DNA of 64,000 nt from UBA10649 sp037130755 (GCA_037130755.1 JBAXSI010000012.1:1-64000); one strand, 5' to 3'; counted from the stretch's first letter, positions 1 through 8,742 are shown. The notes: generated from the sequence alone by a model not told the origin. Translations and numbers: made by a program.

Positions 1-45
1 AGTCGAGAGTCCATGGATCCGGGTCTTGCAGGACGCGAACCTCGC

Positions 46-1734
46 CTAGTCACAGACCGCTCCCTTCGACGCCGAGCCCACCAGCCGCGCGTACTTGTGC
101 AGCACCCCGCGCGTGAAGCGCGGCGGCAACGGCGTGAACTCCTCACGACGGCGCACGAGCTCCTCCGCGTCGACGATCAGGTCAAGCGAACGAGCCTTGA
201 GGTCAATCCGGATCGTGTCGCCCTCCTGCACCAGGCCGATGGGTCCTCCATCGACAGCCTCCGGCGCGACGTGGCCCACGCACAGGCCGGTCGTCCCGCC
301 CGAGAAGCGGCCGTCGGTGATCAGCAGGACGTCCTTGCCCAATCCGGCGCCCTTGATGGCACCGGTGATCATCAGCATCTCGCGCATTCCCGGACCGCCC
401 TTGGGCCCCTCGTAGCGAATGATGACGACGTCGCCCTTCTGGATCGTTCCGTCCTCCAGCGCTGCCATCGCCGACTGCTCGCGCTCGAAGACCCGAGCCT
501 TCCCCTCGAACACGTCGACGGGGACACCGGCGTTCTTCACCACAGCACCCTCAGGGGCCAACGACCCGCCGAGAATCGTGATCCCGCCGTGCGTGTCGAG
601 CGGAGTCTTCGACGCCCGCAGGATCTCTCCGTCAGGGTCCGGTGGGTTGATGTCCGCGATGTTCTCCGCCAGCGTCCGACCCGTGACGGTGAGGCAGTCG
701 CCGTGCAGGAGTCCGGCATCCAGCAGCGCGCGCATGACCACCGGCACGCCACCGACCCGGTCCACATCGCTCATGACGAATCGGCCGAACGGCTTCACGT
801 CAGCCAGGAGAGGCACCTTCGAGCCGATGCGGTGGAAGTCGTGCATCTCGAGTTCGACCTCGGCCTCATGGGCGATCGCCAGCAGGTGCAGGACGGCGTT
901 GGTGGACCCACCGAACGCCATGACGATTGCGATGGCGTTCTCAAGCGACTGCTTGGTGATGATGTCGCGGGTCGTGATGCCCTGACGGATCAGTTCCACC
1001 ACGGCCTGCCCCGAAGCGCGGGAGAAACCGTCGCGTCGGCGGTCGACGGCGGGCGGCGCGGCCGATCCCGGGAGCGACATGCCCATGGCCTCGGCAGCAC
1101 TCGCCATGGTGTTCGCGGTGTACATGCCGCCGCAGGCACCCTCGCCCGGGCAGATGGCCTTCTCGATGGCGTCAACATCCTCGCGCGACATGAGCCCGCG
1201 AGCGCAGGCGCCGACGGCCTCGAAGGCGTCGATGATCGTGACGTCCTTCTCCGTGCCGTCGGACAGCTTGACGTGCCCGGGCAGGATCGAGCCCGCGTAG
1301 ACGAAGACCGACGCCACGTCGATGCGCGCAGCGGCCATCAGCATTCCAGGCAGCGACTTGTCGCAGCCGGCGAACGTGACCATGCCGTCGAGCCGCTCGC
1401 CCTCCATGACCGCCTCGACGGAGTCCGCGATGATCTCGCGCGAGACCAGGGAGAAGTGCATGCCCTCGTGTCCCATGGAGATGCCGTCGGAGACCGAGAT
1501 CGTGCCGAACTGGAGTGGGTACCCGCCGGCCGCGTGCACGCCCTCCTTGGCCGAACGCGCCAGCCGCTCGAGGGACAGGTTGCACGGGGTGATCTCGTTC
1601 CAGCTGGACGCGATGCCGATCTGCGGCTTCGGGAAGTCCTCGGTCGTCATGCCGACAGCACGCAGCATCCCGCGTGCAGCGGCCCGCTCCAGGCCCTCGG
1701 TGACGTCCTTGCTGCGTGGCTTCATGTCGGTCAT
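46..1734 (-). CDS. ilvD: Dihydroxy-acid dehydratase
   Basis: Dehydrates 2,3-dihydroxy-3-methylbutanoate and its ethyl homologue to the 2-keto acids of valine and isoleucine synthesis, in the cytoplasm. The 562-residue product has the IlvD/Edd layout. Cysteines at 51 (TPCNL), 124 (GCDKSLPG) and 201 (GACGGMYTANT) sit where this family holds its Fe-S cluster, and the C-terminal signature DGRFSGGTTG followed by GHVAPEA is intact. The ATG lies six bases after a TAGGGT hexamer with no Shine-Dalgarno sequence, so the transcript is probably leaderless. It lies 20 bases beyond the stop of the dehydrogenase gene but seems to have its own promoter. The paralogue Edd (phosphogluconate dehydratase) is the only serious alternative; length and motifs favour IlvD. 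Confidence 0.96.
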   Translation of the reverse strand: MTDMKPRSKDVTEGLERAAARGMLRAVGMTTEDFPKPQIGIASSWNEITPCNLSLERLARSAKEGVHAAGGYPLQFGTISVSDGISMGHEGMHFSLVSREIIADSVEAVMEGERLDGMVTFAGCDKSLPGMLMAAARIDVASVFVYAGSILPGHVKLSDGTEKDVTIIDAFEAVGACARGLMSREDVDAIEKAICPGEGACGGMYTANTMASAAEAMGMSLPGSAAPPAVDRRRDGFSRASGQAVVELIRQGITTRDIITKQSLENAIAIVMAFGGSTNAVLHLLAIAHEAEVELEMHDFHRIGSKVPLLADVKPFGRFVMSDVDRVGGVPVVMRALLDAGLLHGDCLTVTGRTLAENIADINPPDPDGEILRASKTPLDTHGGITILGGSLAPEGAVVKNAGVPVDVFEGKARVFEREQSAMAALEDGTIQKGDVVIIRYEGPKGGPGMREMLMITGAIKGAGLGKDVLLITDGRFSGGTTGLCVGHVAPEAVDGGPIGLVQEGDTIRIDLKARSLDLIVDAEELVRRREEFTPLPPRFTRGVLHKYARLVGSASKGAVCD

Positions 1735-1740
1735 GGGCCA

Positions 1741-1746
1741 ACCCTA
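1741..1746 (-). promoter_or_regulatory. Probable -10 element of ilvD (leaderless)
   Basis: TAGGGT on the minus strand, followed by six bases and the ilvD ATG. There is no ribosome-binding site between them. Spacing fits a transcript beginning at the start codon. Confidence 0.55.
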
Positions 1747-1754
1747 GGGCAGCG

Positions 1755-2666
1755 TCAGCTGGCGGGACCCGCCACGACGTGTCCCATCGGCTGCCCTGCC
1801 AGCCAGCGCTGGACCTGCCGCTCGACCAGCCGCCGGGCGCGGGGCAGGAAGGCCGACGAATTGCCTCCCACGTGCGGGCTCACGAGGACCCCCGGCGTGG
1901 TCCAGAGCAGGTGATCCTGCGGGAGCGGCTCAGGATCGGTCACGTCCAGTGCGGCCCGAATGCGGCCGTGGGCGCAGTGCGCGACGAGCGCATCCGTGTC
2001 GACGACGCCACCGCGGGCCACATTGACCAGCAGCGCCCCTGCCTTCATCCGTCTGAGGAACACGTCGTCGACCATGCCAGTCGTGTCCGGGCCCAGTGGC
2101 ACGGCAAGGATGACGATGTCGGCACCTGGCAGGAGGCTGTCGAGCTCATCACGGCCGTGAACGCCCTCGCGGGACGTGCGACCCACCACCACCACGTCGA
2201 CCTCGAAGGGCACCAGCCGCCGGCGAATCGACTCGCCCACGCCACCTGCACCGATGATGACGACCCGCGAATCCGCGAGAGCCGGCCGACGACCACGCAG
2301 CCACTCTCCCTGCGGCATCGCCCGCGCGAAGTCGTCGATCCCGCGCAACGAGGCGAGGATCAGCCCCACCGCGAGCTCGGACGTGCTGGCATCGTGCACA
2401 CCAGCCGCATTACACAGAACCGCGCTGGCGGGCAGGTACGGCACCGCGGATTCATAGCCGGCAGTCAGGAGCTGCATGACCTGCAGTCGCGGCATCCGCT
2501 GCGCGGCCTCGAACACCGACAGCGGTCCCATGTAGGTCGGGACGTAGAAGCCGACGTCAGCGAAGGACTGGCCTTCAGGCCCGGCGTCAAAAGTCAGCAG
2601 GTTCGGGCGGGCGGCCAGGCCCAGTTCGCGCGGGGCGAGGACCTTGCGTCCAGGGTCGACGGGCAT
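1755..2666 (-). CDS. D-isomer-specific 2-hydroxyacid dehydrogenase family protein
   Basis: NAD(P)-dependent oxidoreductase of the D-2-hydroxyacid dehydrogenase family, about 303 residues. A GAGGVG nucleotide-binding motif lies mid-protein, followed by the three family catalytic positions: Arg in NVARGGVVD, Glu in DPEPLPQ and His in SPHVGGNS. The substrate is not evident; relatives act on glyoxylate/hydroxypyruvate, phosphoglycerate or D-lactate. It is the last gene of the leftward sugar-transport operon, about 28 bases after the second permease stop. That suggests a role in handling the imported compound or its breakdown product, but this is inference. A GTG at 2681 is an alternative start; neither start has a strong ribosome-binding site, and the ATG was preferred. 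Confidence 0.85.
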   Translation of the reverse strand: MPVDPGRKVLAPRELGLAARPNLLTFDAGPEGQSFADVGFYVPTYMGPLSVFEAAQRMPRLQVMQLLTAGYESAVPYLPASAVLCNAAGVHDASTSELAVGLILASLRGIDDFARAMPQGEWLRGRRPALADSRVVIIGAGGVGESIRRRLVPFEVDVVVVGRTSREGVHGRDELDSLLPGADIVILAVPLGPDTTGMVDDVFLRRMKAGALLVNVARGGVVDTDALVAHCAHGRIRAALDVTDPEPLPQDHLLWTTPGVLVSPHVGGNSSAFLPRARRLVERQVQRWLAGQPMGHVVAGPAS

Positions 2667-2693
2667 GGCGCCATTGTTCACCCCGACGTCCGA

Positions 2694-3515
2694 TCAGCCC
2701 TTCACCGATCCCTGCGTGAGTCCCTCCACGATCCGCTTGTTGAAGACGACGTAGATGATGATCAGCGGCAGCGTGACCATCGTCAGGGCGGCGAACAGCA
2801 TGCGGTAGTCGGTCGCGTAGCGGCTGGAGAAGGCCAGCAGTCCGGTCGGGATGGTCTTGAGGGATTCGTCCTGCACGTAGAGAAGGGCGAGCAGGAACTC
2901 GTTCCATGCCGCCAGCGCCGTGAAGATCCCTACCGTCACGAGGGCCGGCCGCATCAGCGGCACCATGATCAGCCGGTAGACGGTCAGGTCCGAAGCTCCG
3001 TCGATCCGCGCCGCCTCGAACAGCTCCTTGGGCATCGTGTCCACATAGGTCTTGATGAGCCAGATCGCCAGCGGGATGCCTATCGCCGTATAGGGAACTA
3101 TCAGGGCCAGCCGCGTGTCCTTCAGGTGCACGAGCTCGAAGAGCTGGTTCTGCGCGATGAAGTACGCCTGGATCGGCAGGAGGAGGCCGACCACCATGCC
3201 GATCAGGATGAACCGCGAGCCGGGGAACACCAGCCGACTCAGGGCGAAGCCGGCCATCGAGGAGACCAGCAGGACGAGCGTGGTCGACACGGCGGTGACG
3301 ATGATGCTGTTGATCGCGTACTGGCCGATGCCGCCTATCGCCCATGCATCACGGAAGACTGAGAAGTCGAGAGTCGTCGGGAGCGACAGCGGCGACAGGC
3401 TGATGGAGCCGTTGTCCTTGAACGCGCTCATGGCCATCCACAGCAGCGGCAGCAGGCACAAGATCGCGTAGACCGCGACTGCTCCGTGCGTGACGAGCCT
3501 CACCGACGACTTCAT
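2694..3515 (-). CDS. Carbohydrate ABC transporter permease (MalG-like)
   Basis: Inner-membrane permease of a CUT1-type sugar ABC importer, 273 residues, with about six membrane segments. The EAA loop that contacts the ATPase is visible as ELFEAARIDGASD near residue 180. The start ATG overlaps the stop of the preceding permease by one base (TGATG), so translation is coupled; an in-frame upstream extension was rejected for this reason. The partners are the adjacent permease (3515-4393) and the binding lipoprotein (4440-5717). No ATPase gene is in the operon; actinobacterial CUT1 systems of this kind commonly share a distant MsiK-type ATPase. The substrate is unknown, but the GH84 neighbour suggests N-acetylglucosamine-containing sugars. 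Confidence 0.9.
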   Translation of the reverse strand: MKSSVRLVTHGAVAVYAILCLLPLLWMAMSAFKDNGSISLSPLSLPTTLDFSVFRDAWAIGGIGQYAINSIIVTAVSTTLVLLVSSMAGFALSRLVFPGSRFILIGMVVGLLLPIQAYFIAQNQLFELVHLKDTRLALIVPYTAIGIPLAIWLIKTYVDTMPKELFEAARIDGASDLTVYRLIMVPLMRPALVTVGIFTALAAWNEFLLALLYVQDESLKTIPTGLLAFSSRYATDYRMLFAALTMVTLPLIIIYVVFNKRIVEGLTQGSVKG

Positions 3516-4393
3516 CAGTACTCCACATCGGCGGGGTGACGCCGCTGGTAGTACCAAAAGCCGCCGGCGATGATCAGCCCGACGATCGTCACGAGCACCG
3601 AGAGGGACGCGCCGTAGCCGATCTCCCCGTCGCGGAAGACCGACTTGACCATGTACGTCGTCGGCACCTCAGTGGTGTTGTACGGACCGCCGTTGGTCAT
3701 GACGTAGAACAGGTCGAAGCCCTGCAGTCCGCCGGTCACGCACAGCAGGACGGCCAGCAGGACGACCTGACGGATCATCGGCACCTTGATCCGCCAGAAG
3801 ATCTTGACCTCGCCGGCGCCGTCGAGGCGCGCCGATTCGACCACGTCGGGGGGCAGGCGCGTGAGCGCGGCCAGGAAGATCGCCATGAAGAACCCGGCGA
3901 AGACCCAGCCGGAGACGACGCAGATCGAAAGAAGAGCCGTCCGGGGGTCGCCGAGCCATACGAACGACACGTCCTGGAAGCCGATTCGCTTCAGGACCGC
4001 GTTGAGGATGCCTACGTCGGGATTGAAGATGGTGCGCCACAGGACTGCGACCACGACCATCGGGAGCATCACCGGGATGAAGAGCGCGACCCGGTAGAAG
4101 CCGGTCCACTTGTGGGCGGCGATGAAGCCGGCAAGGACAAGGCCGAGCAGGACCTCCAGCACGAGGGTCGCTGCGATGTAGATCGCCACGTGCCCGAACG
4201 TGGACATGAAGACTGCGTCCTTGAACGCCCGCAGATAGTTGTCGAGCCCGGCCCACTCCGGCGTCCCGAAGCCGTTCCACCGCGTGAACGACAGCCCGAT
4301 CGTGCCGACGAAAGGCACGAGGACCGCGAACGCGTAGATGAGGAGCGCTGGCAGGACGAGGACGAGGACACCGGTACGGGAGGTGGGCTTCAC
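3515..4393 (-). CDS. Carbohydrate ABC transporter permease (MalF-like)
   Basis: Second inner-membrane permease of the importer, 292 residues, with six predicted hydrophobic segments starting at about residue 8 (VLVLVLPALLIYAFAVLVP). The EAA-type loop appears as VVESARLDGAGEVKIFWRI at about 200. The start is placed at a GTG preceded by GGAAGG at suitable spacing. An in-frame extension upstream is Arg/Ser-rich and unlike the family, so it was left out. It ends in a one-base overlap with the next permease and begins 46 bases after the stop of the binding-protein gene, as expected for a binding protein-permease-permease operon. Confidence 0.9.
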   Translation of the reverse strand: MKPTSRTGVLVLVLPALLIYAFAVLVPFVGTIGLSFTRWNGFGTPEWAGLDNYLRAFKDAVFMSTFGHVAIYIAATLVLEVLLGLVLAGFIAAHKWTGFYRVALFIPVMLPMVVVAVLWRTIFNPDVGILNAVLKRIGFQDVSFVWLGDPRTALLSICVVSGWVFAGFFMAIFLAALTRLPPDVVESARLDGAGEVKIFWRIKVPMIRQVVLLAVLLCVTGGLQGFDLFYVMTNGGPYNTTEVPTTYMVKSVFRDGEIGYGASLSVLVTIVGLIIAGGFWYYQRRHPADVEY

Positions 4394-4439
4394 GCCACAC
4401 CCTTCCGCAGTCGGTGTCCTCGATCCCTCGCCACGCCGA

Positions 4440-5717
4440 CTACTTCGTCTGGACCTTCGCCTGCGCCTCGTCAAGGGCCTCCTGCGGGGTCTTGACCCCG
4501 TCGAGGACCTGGGAGGTCGCGGTGTTCAGCGCGTCGGCCAGCTTGAGGTCGTAGCCCGTGTCCGGCGGAGCCACGATCGGGGCACCCGAGCCGAGCAGGT
4601 CGACCATCGACTGCGTCAGCTCGTCCGGCTTGGTGTCGGCATTGCCCTTCGCCACCGGCGTGAAGCCGGCATCGACCCACTTCTGGACCATGTCGGGTGT
4701 GAAGGCATCCTTGAGGAACTCGGCGGCCTTGTCCTGCTTCTCGCTCTTGGCGTTGATGATGTAGCCGGTCGTGACGCCCATGATGCTCTTCTGGTCGCCC
4801 GCGCCGCCGTCGATGGCCGGCTGGTTGAACCAGCCCATCTGGAACTTCGGCGCCTGCTCCTGCTGGATGCCGACGATCCAGGAGCCGATCGGGAGCATGG
4901 CCGCCTTGCCGTCGAAGAACAGTGCGTAGCCCTCGTTGTCGGAGATGGTGTTGGCGCTGGCGTTGACGTAGCCGTTCTTCTGGAGCTCCTGGACGTTGCC
5001 GAGCGCCTTGACGAACTCAGGCGAGTTGAGCGGCTTCTTCTGGCTCATTACCTCGTCGTACAGCTGCTCTCCAGCAACGCGCGAGATGATGTGACCGACC
5101 CAGTTGCCGGCGACCCAAAGGTCCTTGTTCCCCATGGCGAACGGGGTGAGGCCGGCAGCCTTCAGCTTCGCGCTGGCAGCCATGAGCTCAGCCCAGGTCG
5201 TCGGAATCGCGATGCCCTGCTTGTCGAAGATCTCCTTGTTGTACCAGATCACGTTCGTCACGTCGGACGTGAACGGAACCATGTAGACCTTGCCGTCGAT
5301 GGTCGTCGTGGCGAAGGCACCGGCCGGGAACTCGGTGTCGAGCCCGGAGGTCTTGATCAGGTTCGTGATGTCGGCGGCGTAGCCGTCCTTGACCTTGTTC
5401 GCCAGACGTGCGCCCGCCCACTCGAAGTAGACGTCGGGGGCGTTGCCGCTCGTCAGGAGATTCTGCAGGCCGACGGTCTCGTACAAGTCGTCATTCTGCA
5501 CCTGGAACTCGACGTTCCAGCCGGGGTTGTCCTTCTTGAACTGGGCTGCAGCCGCGTCCCAGACCTTCTGTCCGTCCGACCCGTTGGAGCCGAATGCCAC
5601 GCGAAGCGTGTTGTCGGAGGCACTGCTCGATCCGCCGCAGGCGGCCAGCAGGAGTGCCGACACGGCCACAGCCGCACCGACGAACGCTGCGCGTCGGCGT
5701 GAGTTCGCTGATCTCAT
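4440..5717 (-). CDS. Sugar ABC transporter substrate-binding lipoprotein
   Basis: Extracellular solute-binding protein of family 1 (MalE-like), 425 residues. A basic start, a hydrophobic stretch and the lipobox LLAAC with Cys27 mark it as a lipoprotein anchored to the outer face of the membrane. The rest matches the family by length and by motifs such as KVYMVPFTSD, VIWYNKEIFDKQGI and a Trp-rich ligand region. A GAGGGA ribosome-binding site precedes the ATG. It delivers the ligand to the two permeases that follow. It is preceded by a cytoplasmic GH84 hydrolase, an SIS protein and a GntR regulator, so the ligand is plausibly a GlcNAc-bearing sugar or glycoconjugate fragment; this is context, not proof. 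Confidence 0.9.
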   Translation of the reverse strand: MRSANSRRRAAFVGAAVAVSALLLAACGGSSSASDNTLRVAFGSNGSDGQKVWDAAAAQFKKDNPGWNVEFQVQNDDLYETVGLQNLLTSGNAPDVYFEWAGARLANKVKDGYAADITNLIKTSGLDTEFPAGAFATTTIDGKVYMVPFTSDVTNVIWYNKEIFDKQGIAIPTTWAELMAASAKLKAAGLTPFAMGNKDLWVAGNWVGHIISRVAGEQLYDEVMSQKKPLNSPEFVKALGNVQELQKNGYVNASANTISDNEGYALFFDGKAAMLPIGSWIVGIQQEQAPKFQMGWFNQPAIDGGAGDQKSIMGVTTGYIINAKSEKQDKAAEFLKDAFTPDMVQKWVDAGFTPVAKGNADTKPDELTQSMVDLLGSGAPIVAPPDTGYDLKLADALNTATSQVLDGVKTPQEALDEAQAKVQTK

Positions 5718-5739
5718 TGCTTCCCTCTTCTCTGTGACT

Positions 5740-7110
5740 TCATCGACTGGCCACCCACTCGAATTCTTCGATCATCTCCGCCAGGGTCATCTCCAGGCCG
5801 TCGCCGAACATCCGATAGCGATTGTCCTGCAGACGTTCGTAGACGGCCCGGAGTTCCGCGATCGCGTCGGGACTGGTGTCCGGCATCCCGTCGACCCGGT
5901 CGCGTGCTGCCGCGGCCCTGAGGGCCCGTGCCATGGCGGCGAGCGCTTCCCCGCCGAGGCGGTACTTGTCGACCCACGGCGCGATGTCGCGCTGGAGGTC
6001 GGGGACGGAGAACCCAGGTGAGGCCAGCCGGTGAGCCGCACTGGCGATCTGGCTGCTCACCTCATTGAGGATCGACACGGCTCCCTCGAGATCGCCAGTG
6101 CGCCAGGCGAATGCGGCTGCGTAGAGCAGTTCGCCTGTCTCCGGCATCGCATCGTCATTCAGGCACGAGTCCTGCGTGCAGCGACCGAAGTGGACGAAGG
6201 CCGCGCGGTCGCCCGGCTCGGCGATGAGTTCGGCCACGGCGCGCAGCCACGATGCGTCCGGCTCGTAGCCGACCGGATCGCAAAGGTATTCGGCAACGGT
6301 GAACAACGGGATCTGCGATGCGGTGAACAACGGCATCGGATTGGCGAGCAGGCCCATGGCGTGATCAGCGAGGTCAGGATCGCGCCCGCGCAGCGGACCG
6401 ATGTGCAGTTCGTGGGTCATGGCGACGTCGTTGACCGGGTAGTTGTCCCAGTAGAGCGGACGGTGCGCAGTCATCTCGTCGAAGACGATCGCGTCCGGGG
6501 TCGCGATCGTCTCGGAGCAGATCTGGCGACCGGTCCACATGAGGTCGATGTCTCTGTCGAGCCCCGATCCGAGCCGCACCACGTAGTCCTCCCGTCCGGT
6601 GCCCCGGTACACCATGGGGCAGACGGCGATCGAGATCTGGGGGTCGATCCCACGGACGCCAGCCGCGAATCGCCGCAGCAGGTCGAGGTGAGCCTCGACG
6701 AGGTCGGTATACGCCACCACGTCTGCAGGATGCTGTAGGAGCGGGGGAATGTCATCGAGGAGCAGCGCAACGCGCCGGACGCCCACCGCATGCAGCTGCT
6801 GCACGCGGTGCACCAGGGCCGCGCAGTGGTCGACGTCCGAGTAGCAGATGGTCAGGCCCGGTCCCAGCGCGACCGCGATCTCTATCCCTGCATCCTCGCC
6901 GTCGGCGACAAGTTCGGCCAGCGCTTCGAGCTGCGCCGCCGAGAAGGGGTCCTGCCAGCGGATCCGGTGCCACGGATCGTCCTTCGGTGCCACGAGGTAG
7001 GTCGTCATCCCCCATCGGCCGAGGCTGGCGATCATGCGCCGGCGCTGGTCGTGGGTCCACGGCCGGCCGTAGAAGCCCTCGATGACGCCCCGCACTCCGA
7101 ACGCCGTCAC
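5740..7110 (-). CDS. GH84-type beta-N-acetylglucosaminidase (O-GlcNAcase/hyaluronidase family)
   Basis: Probable glycoside hydrolase of family 84, 456 residues, removing terminal beta-linked GlcNAc by substrate-assisted catalysis. The family fingerprints are clear: GVRGVIEGFYGRPWTHDQR at residues 5-23, YLVAPKDDPWHRIRW near 38-52, and the paired catalytic aspartates at 119-120 (LLLDDIPP). A C-terminal helical region of about 130 residues follows the barrel. There is no signal peptide, so it should act in the cytoplasm on imported material or on internal GlcNAc conjugates. The GTG start overlaps the stop of the SIS gene by four bases (GTGA), giving translational coupling. It lies between the SIS gene and the sugar-binding lipoprotein in one operon. 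Substrate specificity cannot be read from the sequence. Confidence 0.85.
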   Translation of the reverse strand: MTAFGVRGVIEGFYGRPWTHDQRRRMIASLGRWGMTTYLVAPKDDPWHRIRWQDPFSAAQLEALAELVADGEDAGIEIAVALGPGLTICYSDVDHCAALVHRVQQLHAVGVRRVALLLDDIPPLLQHPADVVAYTDLVEAHLDLLRRFAAGVRGIDPQISIAVCPMVYRGTGREDYVVRLGSGLDRDIDLMWTGRQICSETIATPDAIVFDEMTAHRPLYWDNYPVNDVAMTHELHIGPLRGRDPDLADHAMGLLANPMPLFTASQIPLFTVAEYLCDPVGYEPDASWLRAVAELIAEPGDRAAFVHFGRCTQDSCLNDDAMPETGELLYAAAFAWRTGDLEGAVSILNEVSSQIASAAHRLASPGFSVPDLQRDIAPWVDKYRLGGEALAAMARALRAAAARDRVDGMPDTSPDAIAELRAVYERLQDNRYRMFGDGLEMTLAEMIEEFEWVASR

Positions 7111-7856
7111 AGCGCACCGACCCGACCGCGGTACTTCTCGATCAGCACGGTGTTCCACTCGTCGCCACCCTTGATGTTGGCGCTGACGAACACCTCGGGC
7201 GTGCTGCCCATGGCGAGCAGTCGCTCCGCCGCTCGGATGGCCACCGCGTTGAGGATCGCGGCGCCTATGACCGTCGACGTCGGGCCCATCGGCGCTTCGA
7301 GCCCGCCGACTGTGACGGCCGCATCGCCGGGCACGCCGCGGTTGTCGAGCACGACGTCGGCAATGTGGAGCAACGGGAAGTCTCCTGCCCGGCCCCGGTC
7401 GGACGCTGCGTGCGCGCTGGACGTGAGGGCGACGACCGGCAGTCCCCTGCTCTTGGCGAACTCGGCCACCTCGACCGGCGCGCCGTTGCCACCGGAGTTC
7501 GAGATGACGATCAGCGCGTCCTGCGCGCGGAAGTCGTGACGTCGTCCAATCTCATCCAGGTGGCTGCCCGTCCGCTCATCGAGCGTGCTTTGCGACGCCG
7601 ACACGTGGAGCATCAGGCTCTCGACCAGCACCGGATCGACCGCCGCCAGCCCGCCAGCACGGTAGAAGAGCTCAAGGGCGAGCAGGTGCGAGTGCCCTGT
7701 GCCGAACACGTGGACCAGCCCGCCCCCGGCGAGGGTCGAGGCCACGACATCGGCCGCTGCGTCTATCGGGCCGTCGAGATCGTCCGACTCGATCGTCGCA
7801 AGAAGCTCGACGAGGCGCCGAAGGTACGCGCGCGCTGCGTCGGGACGGGCCGTCAC
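7107..7856 (-). CDS. SIS (sugar isomerase) domain protein, UPF0309-like
   Basis: Cytoplasmic 249-residue protein with a phosphosugar-binding SIS domain. Visible features are the GTGHSHLLALELFYRAGGLA segment near residues 50-70 and the phosphate-binding ISNSGGNGAPVEVAEFAK region near 120. Its length and these motifs match the UPF0309 group rather than GlmS or MurQ. Relatives sit in amino-sugar operons, but the reaction is not established. The GTG start overlaps the GntR stop by four bases and its own stop overlaps the GH84 start by four bases, so the three genes are strictly coupled. An in-frame upstream extension within the GntR gene is Arg-rich and was rejected. A role on GlcNAc-6-phosphate or MurNAc-6-phosphate is a plausible guess only. 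Confidence 0.82.
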   Translation of the reverse strand: MTARPDAARAYLRRLVELLATIESDDLDGPIDAAADVVASTLAGGGLVHVFGTGHSHLLALELFYRAGGLAAVDPVLVESLMLHVSASQSTLDERTGSHLDEIGRRHDFRAQDALIVISNSGGNGAPVEVAEFAKSRGLPVVALTSSAHAASDRGRAGDFPLLHIADVVLDNRGVPGDAAVTVGGLEAPMGPTSTVIGAAILNAVAIRAAERLLAMGSTPEVFVSANIKGGDEWNTVLIEKYRGRVGAL

Positions 7857-8578
7857 GACAGCGCCACGGGTCGATGGGCGATCGGGCTCCGTTGTGCGCC
7901 CAGGTGGACGCGATAGCGGTCGGCTCGGTACCAGCAGGTGGCCGTCATGATGCGGCGTCCGTGCTGATCGGCATCGACCATGGTGATCCGCATGCAAGCG
8001 GTGCCCGGCGGGACGTCGAGCTTGTCGGCTACGCCTTGGTTGGGGATGTCCACGGATATCTCTGCCTCCGCCGACACCACCTCGATCTGATACTTCGCGC
8101 GCAGTGCTCCGTACAGCGATCCTTGAAGGTCCGTGTCCGACAGGGCGAAGCCGCACCACGACGGAATCGTCACCGCCTCTACGCCGATCGGGTCACCGTC
8201 GCCAAGTCGGACTCGCGTGATCCGCACCGCGCGATCGCCCGGCTCCGATCGGAGCAGTCGCGCCGCTGATCTGCTCAAGGTCACCTCGCGCACGTCAACG
8301 ATGCGGCTCGACGGCGTGATGCCGCGGGCCCTCATCTCGTCGGTGAAGGAGGCGAGCTGCAGCCTGGTCGACACCACTGGGCGCCGCACGAAGGTGCCAG
8401 CGCCCTGGCGGCGTTCGATGCGGCCCTCGGCCTCGAGTGCGTTCATGGCCCGACGGACGGTCATCCGCGCCACGCCGAGCCGGTCGGCCAGTGCCCGCTC
8501 GGGTGGGAGGCGGTCCCCCGCCGTGCCGACACTGACCATCGCCTCGATGGCCTGCCTCGTCTCCTGCTGCGTGCCCAC
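7853..8578 (-). CDS. GntR-family transcriptional regulator (HutC/UTRA type)
   Basis: 241-residue regulator with an N-terminal winged helix (RLPPERALADRLGVARMTVRRA, a typical GntR recognition region, about residues 23-44) and a C-terminal UTRA ligand domain (about 80-235). The UTRA fold usually binds small sugars or phosphosugars; DasR, NagR and HutC belong here. The GTG start has an ideal GGAGG seven bases upstream. It heads the operon that encodes SIS, GH84 and the sugar importer, so it most likely represses or activates that operon in response to an imported amino sugar. Two copies of GTAGACCAAT in the 233-base upstream gap are candidate operators. Confidence 0.9.
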   Translation of the reverse strand: MGTQQETRQAIEAMVSVGTAGDRLPPERALADRLGVARMTVRRAMNALEAEGRIERRQGAGTFVRRPVVSTRLQLASFTDEMRARGITPSSRIVDVREVTLSRSAARLLRSEPGDRAVRITRVRLGDGDPIGVEAVTIPSWCGFALSDTDLQGSLYGALRAKYQIEVVSAEAEISVDIPNQGVADKLDVPPGTACMRITMVDADQHGRRIMTATCWYRADRYRVHLGAQRSPIAHRPVALS

Positions 8579-8638
8579 TTCGCCTCCTGCGCCGTACGGT
8601 AGGCGGGCCGGTAAGCCCAATACGCGGAGTTACCCGAT

Positions 8639-8658
8639 CAGGATGTAGACCAATCCTG
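8639..8658. promoter_or_regulatory. Candidate GntR operator, site 1
   Basis: An inverted repeat CAGGAT-8 bases-ATCCTG encloses the 10-mer GTAGACCAAT (8645-8654). It lies 60 bases upstream of the GntR start. The TAGACCA core equals one half of the DasR-type site TGGTCTAGACCA known from other UTRA regulators. Function is inferred. Confidence 0.4.
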
Positions 8659-8732
8659 TCCTATGGACGGCGATGAGGCTACCGAAATCCCTGCCAGCCG
8701 GACGAATTTCCCGTCCGTCACCCTCATGCGGA

Positions 8733-8742
8733 GTAGACCAAT
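8733..8742. promoter_or_regulatory. Candidate GntR operator, site 2
   Basis: A second exact copy of GTAGACCAAT, 88 bases from the first, between the divergent GntR and GNAT genes and about 60 bases before the GNAT -10-like hexamer. Sharing of a 10-mer within one short divergent promoter region is the only evidence. Confidence 0.4.

Noticed and set aside
13..1914. Long open frame on the plus strand opposite ilvD
   Set aside because: It is the shadow of ilvD in G/C-rich DNA: no family features, Arg/Asp/His-rich composition, and ilvD on the other strand is certain.
1716..3362. Open frame of over 500 codons on the plus strand across the dehydrogenase and permease genes
   Set aside because: Composition (Arg, His, Gln, Asp rich) is typical of antisense frames; the minus-strand genes have clear domains.
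4394..4474. N-terminal Arg/Ser-rich extension of the MalF-like permease
   Set aside because: It would overlap the binding-protein gene and lacks family similarity; the GTG at 4393 has a good ribosome-binding site.
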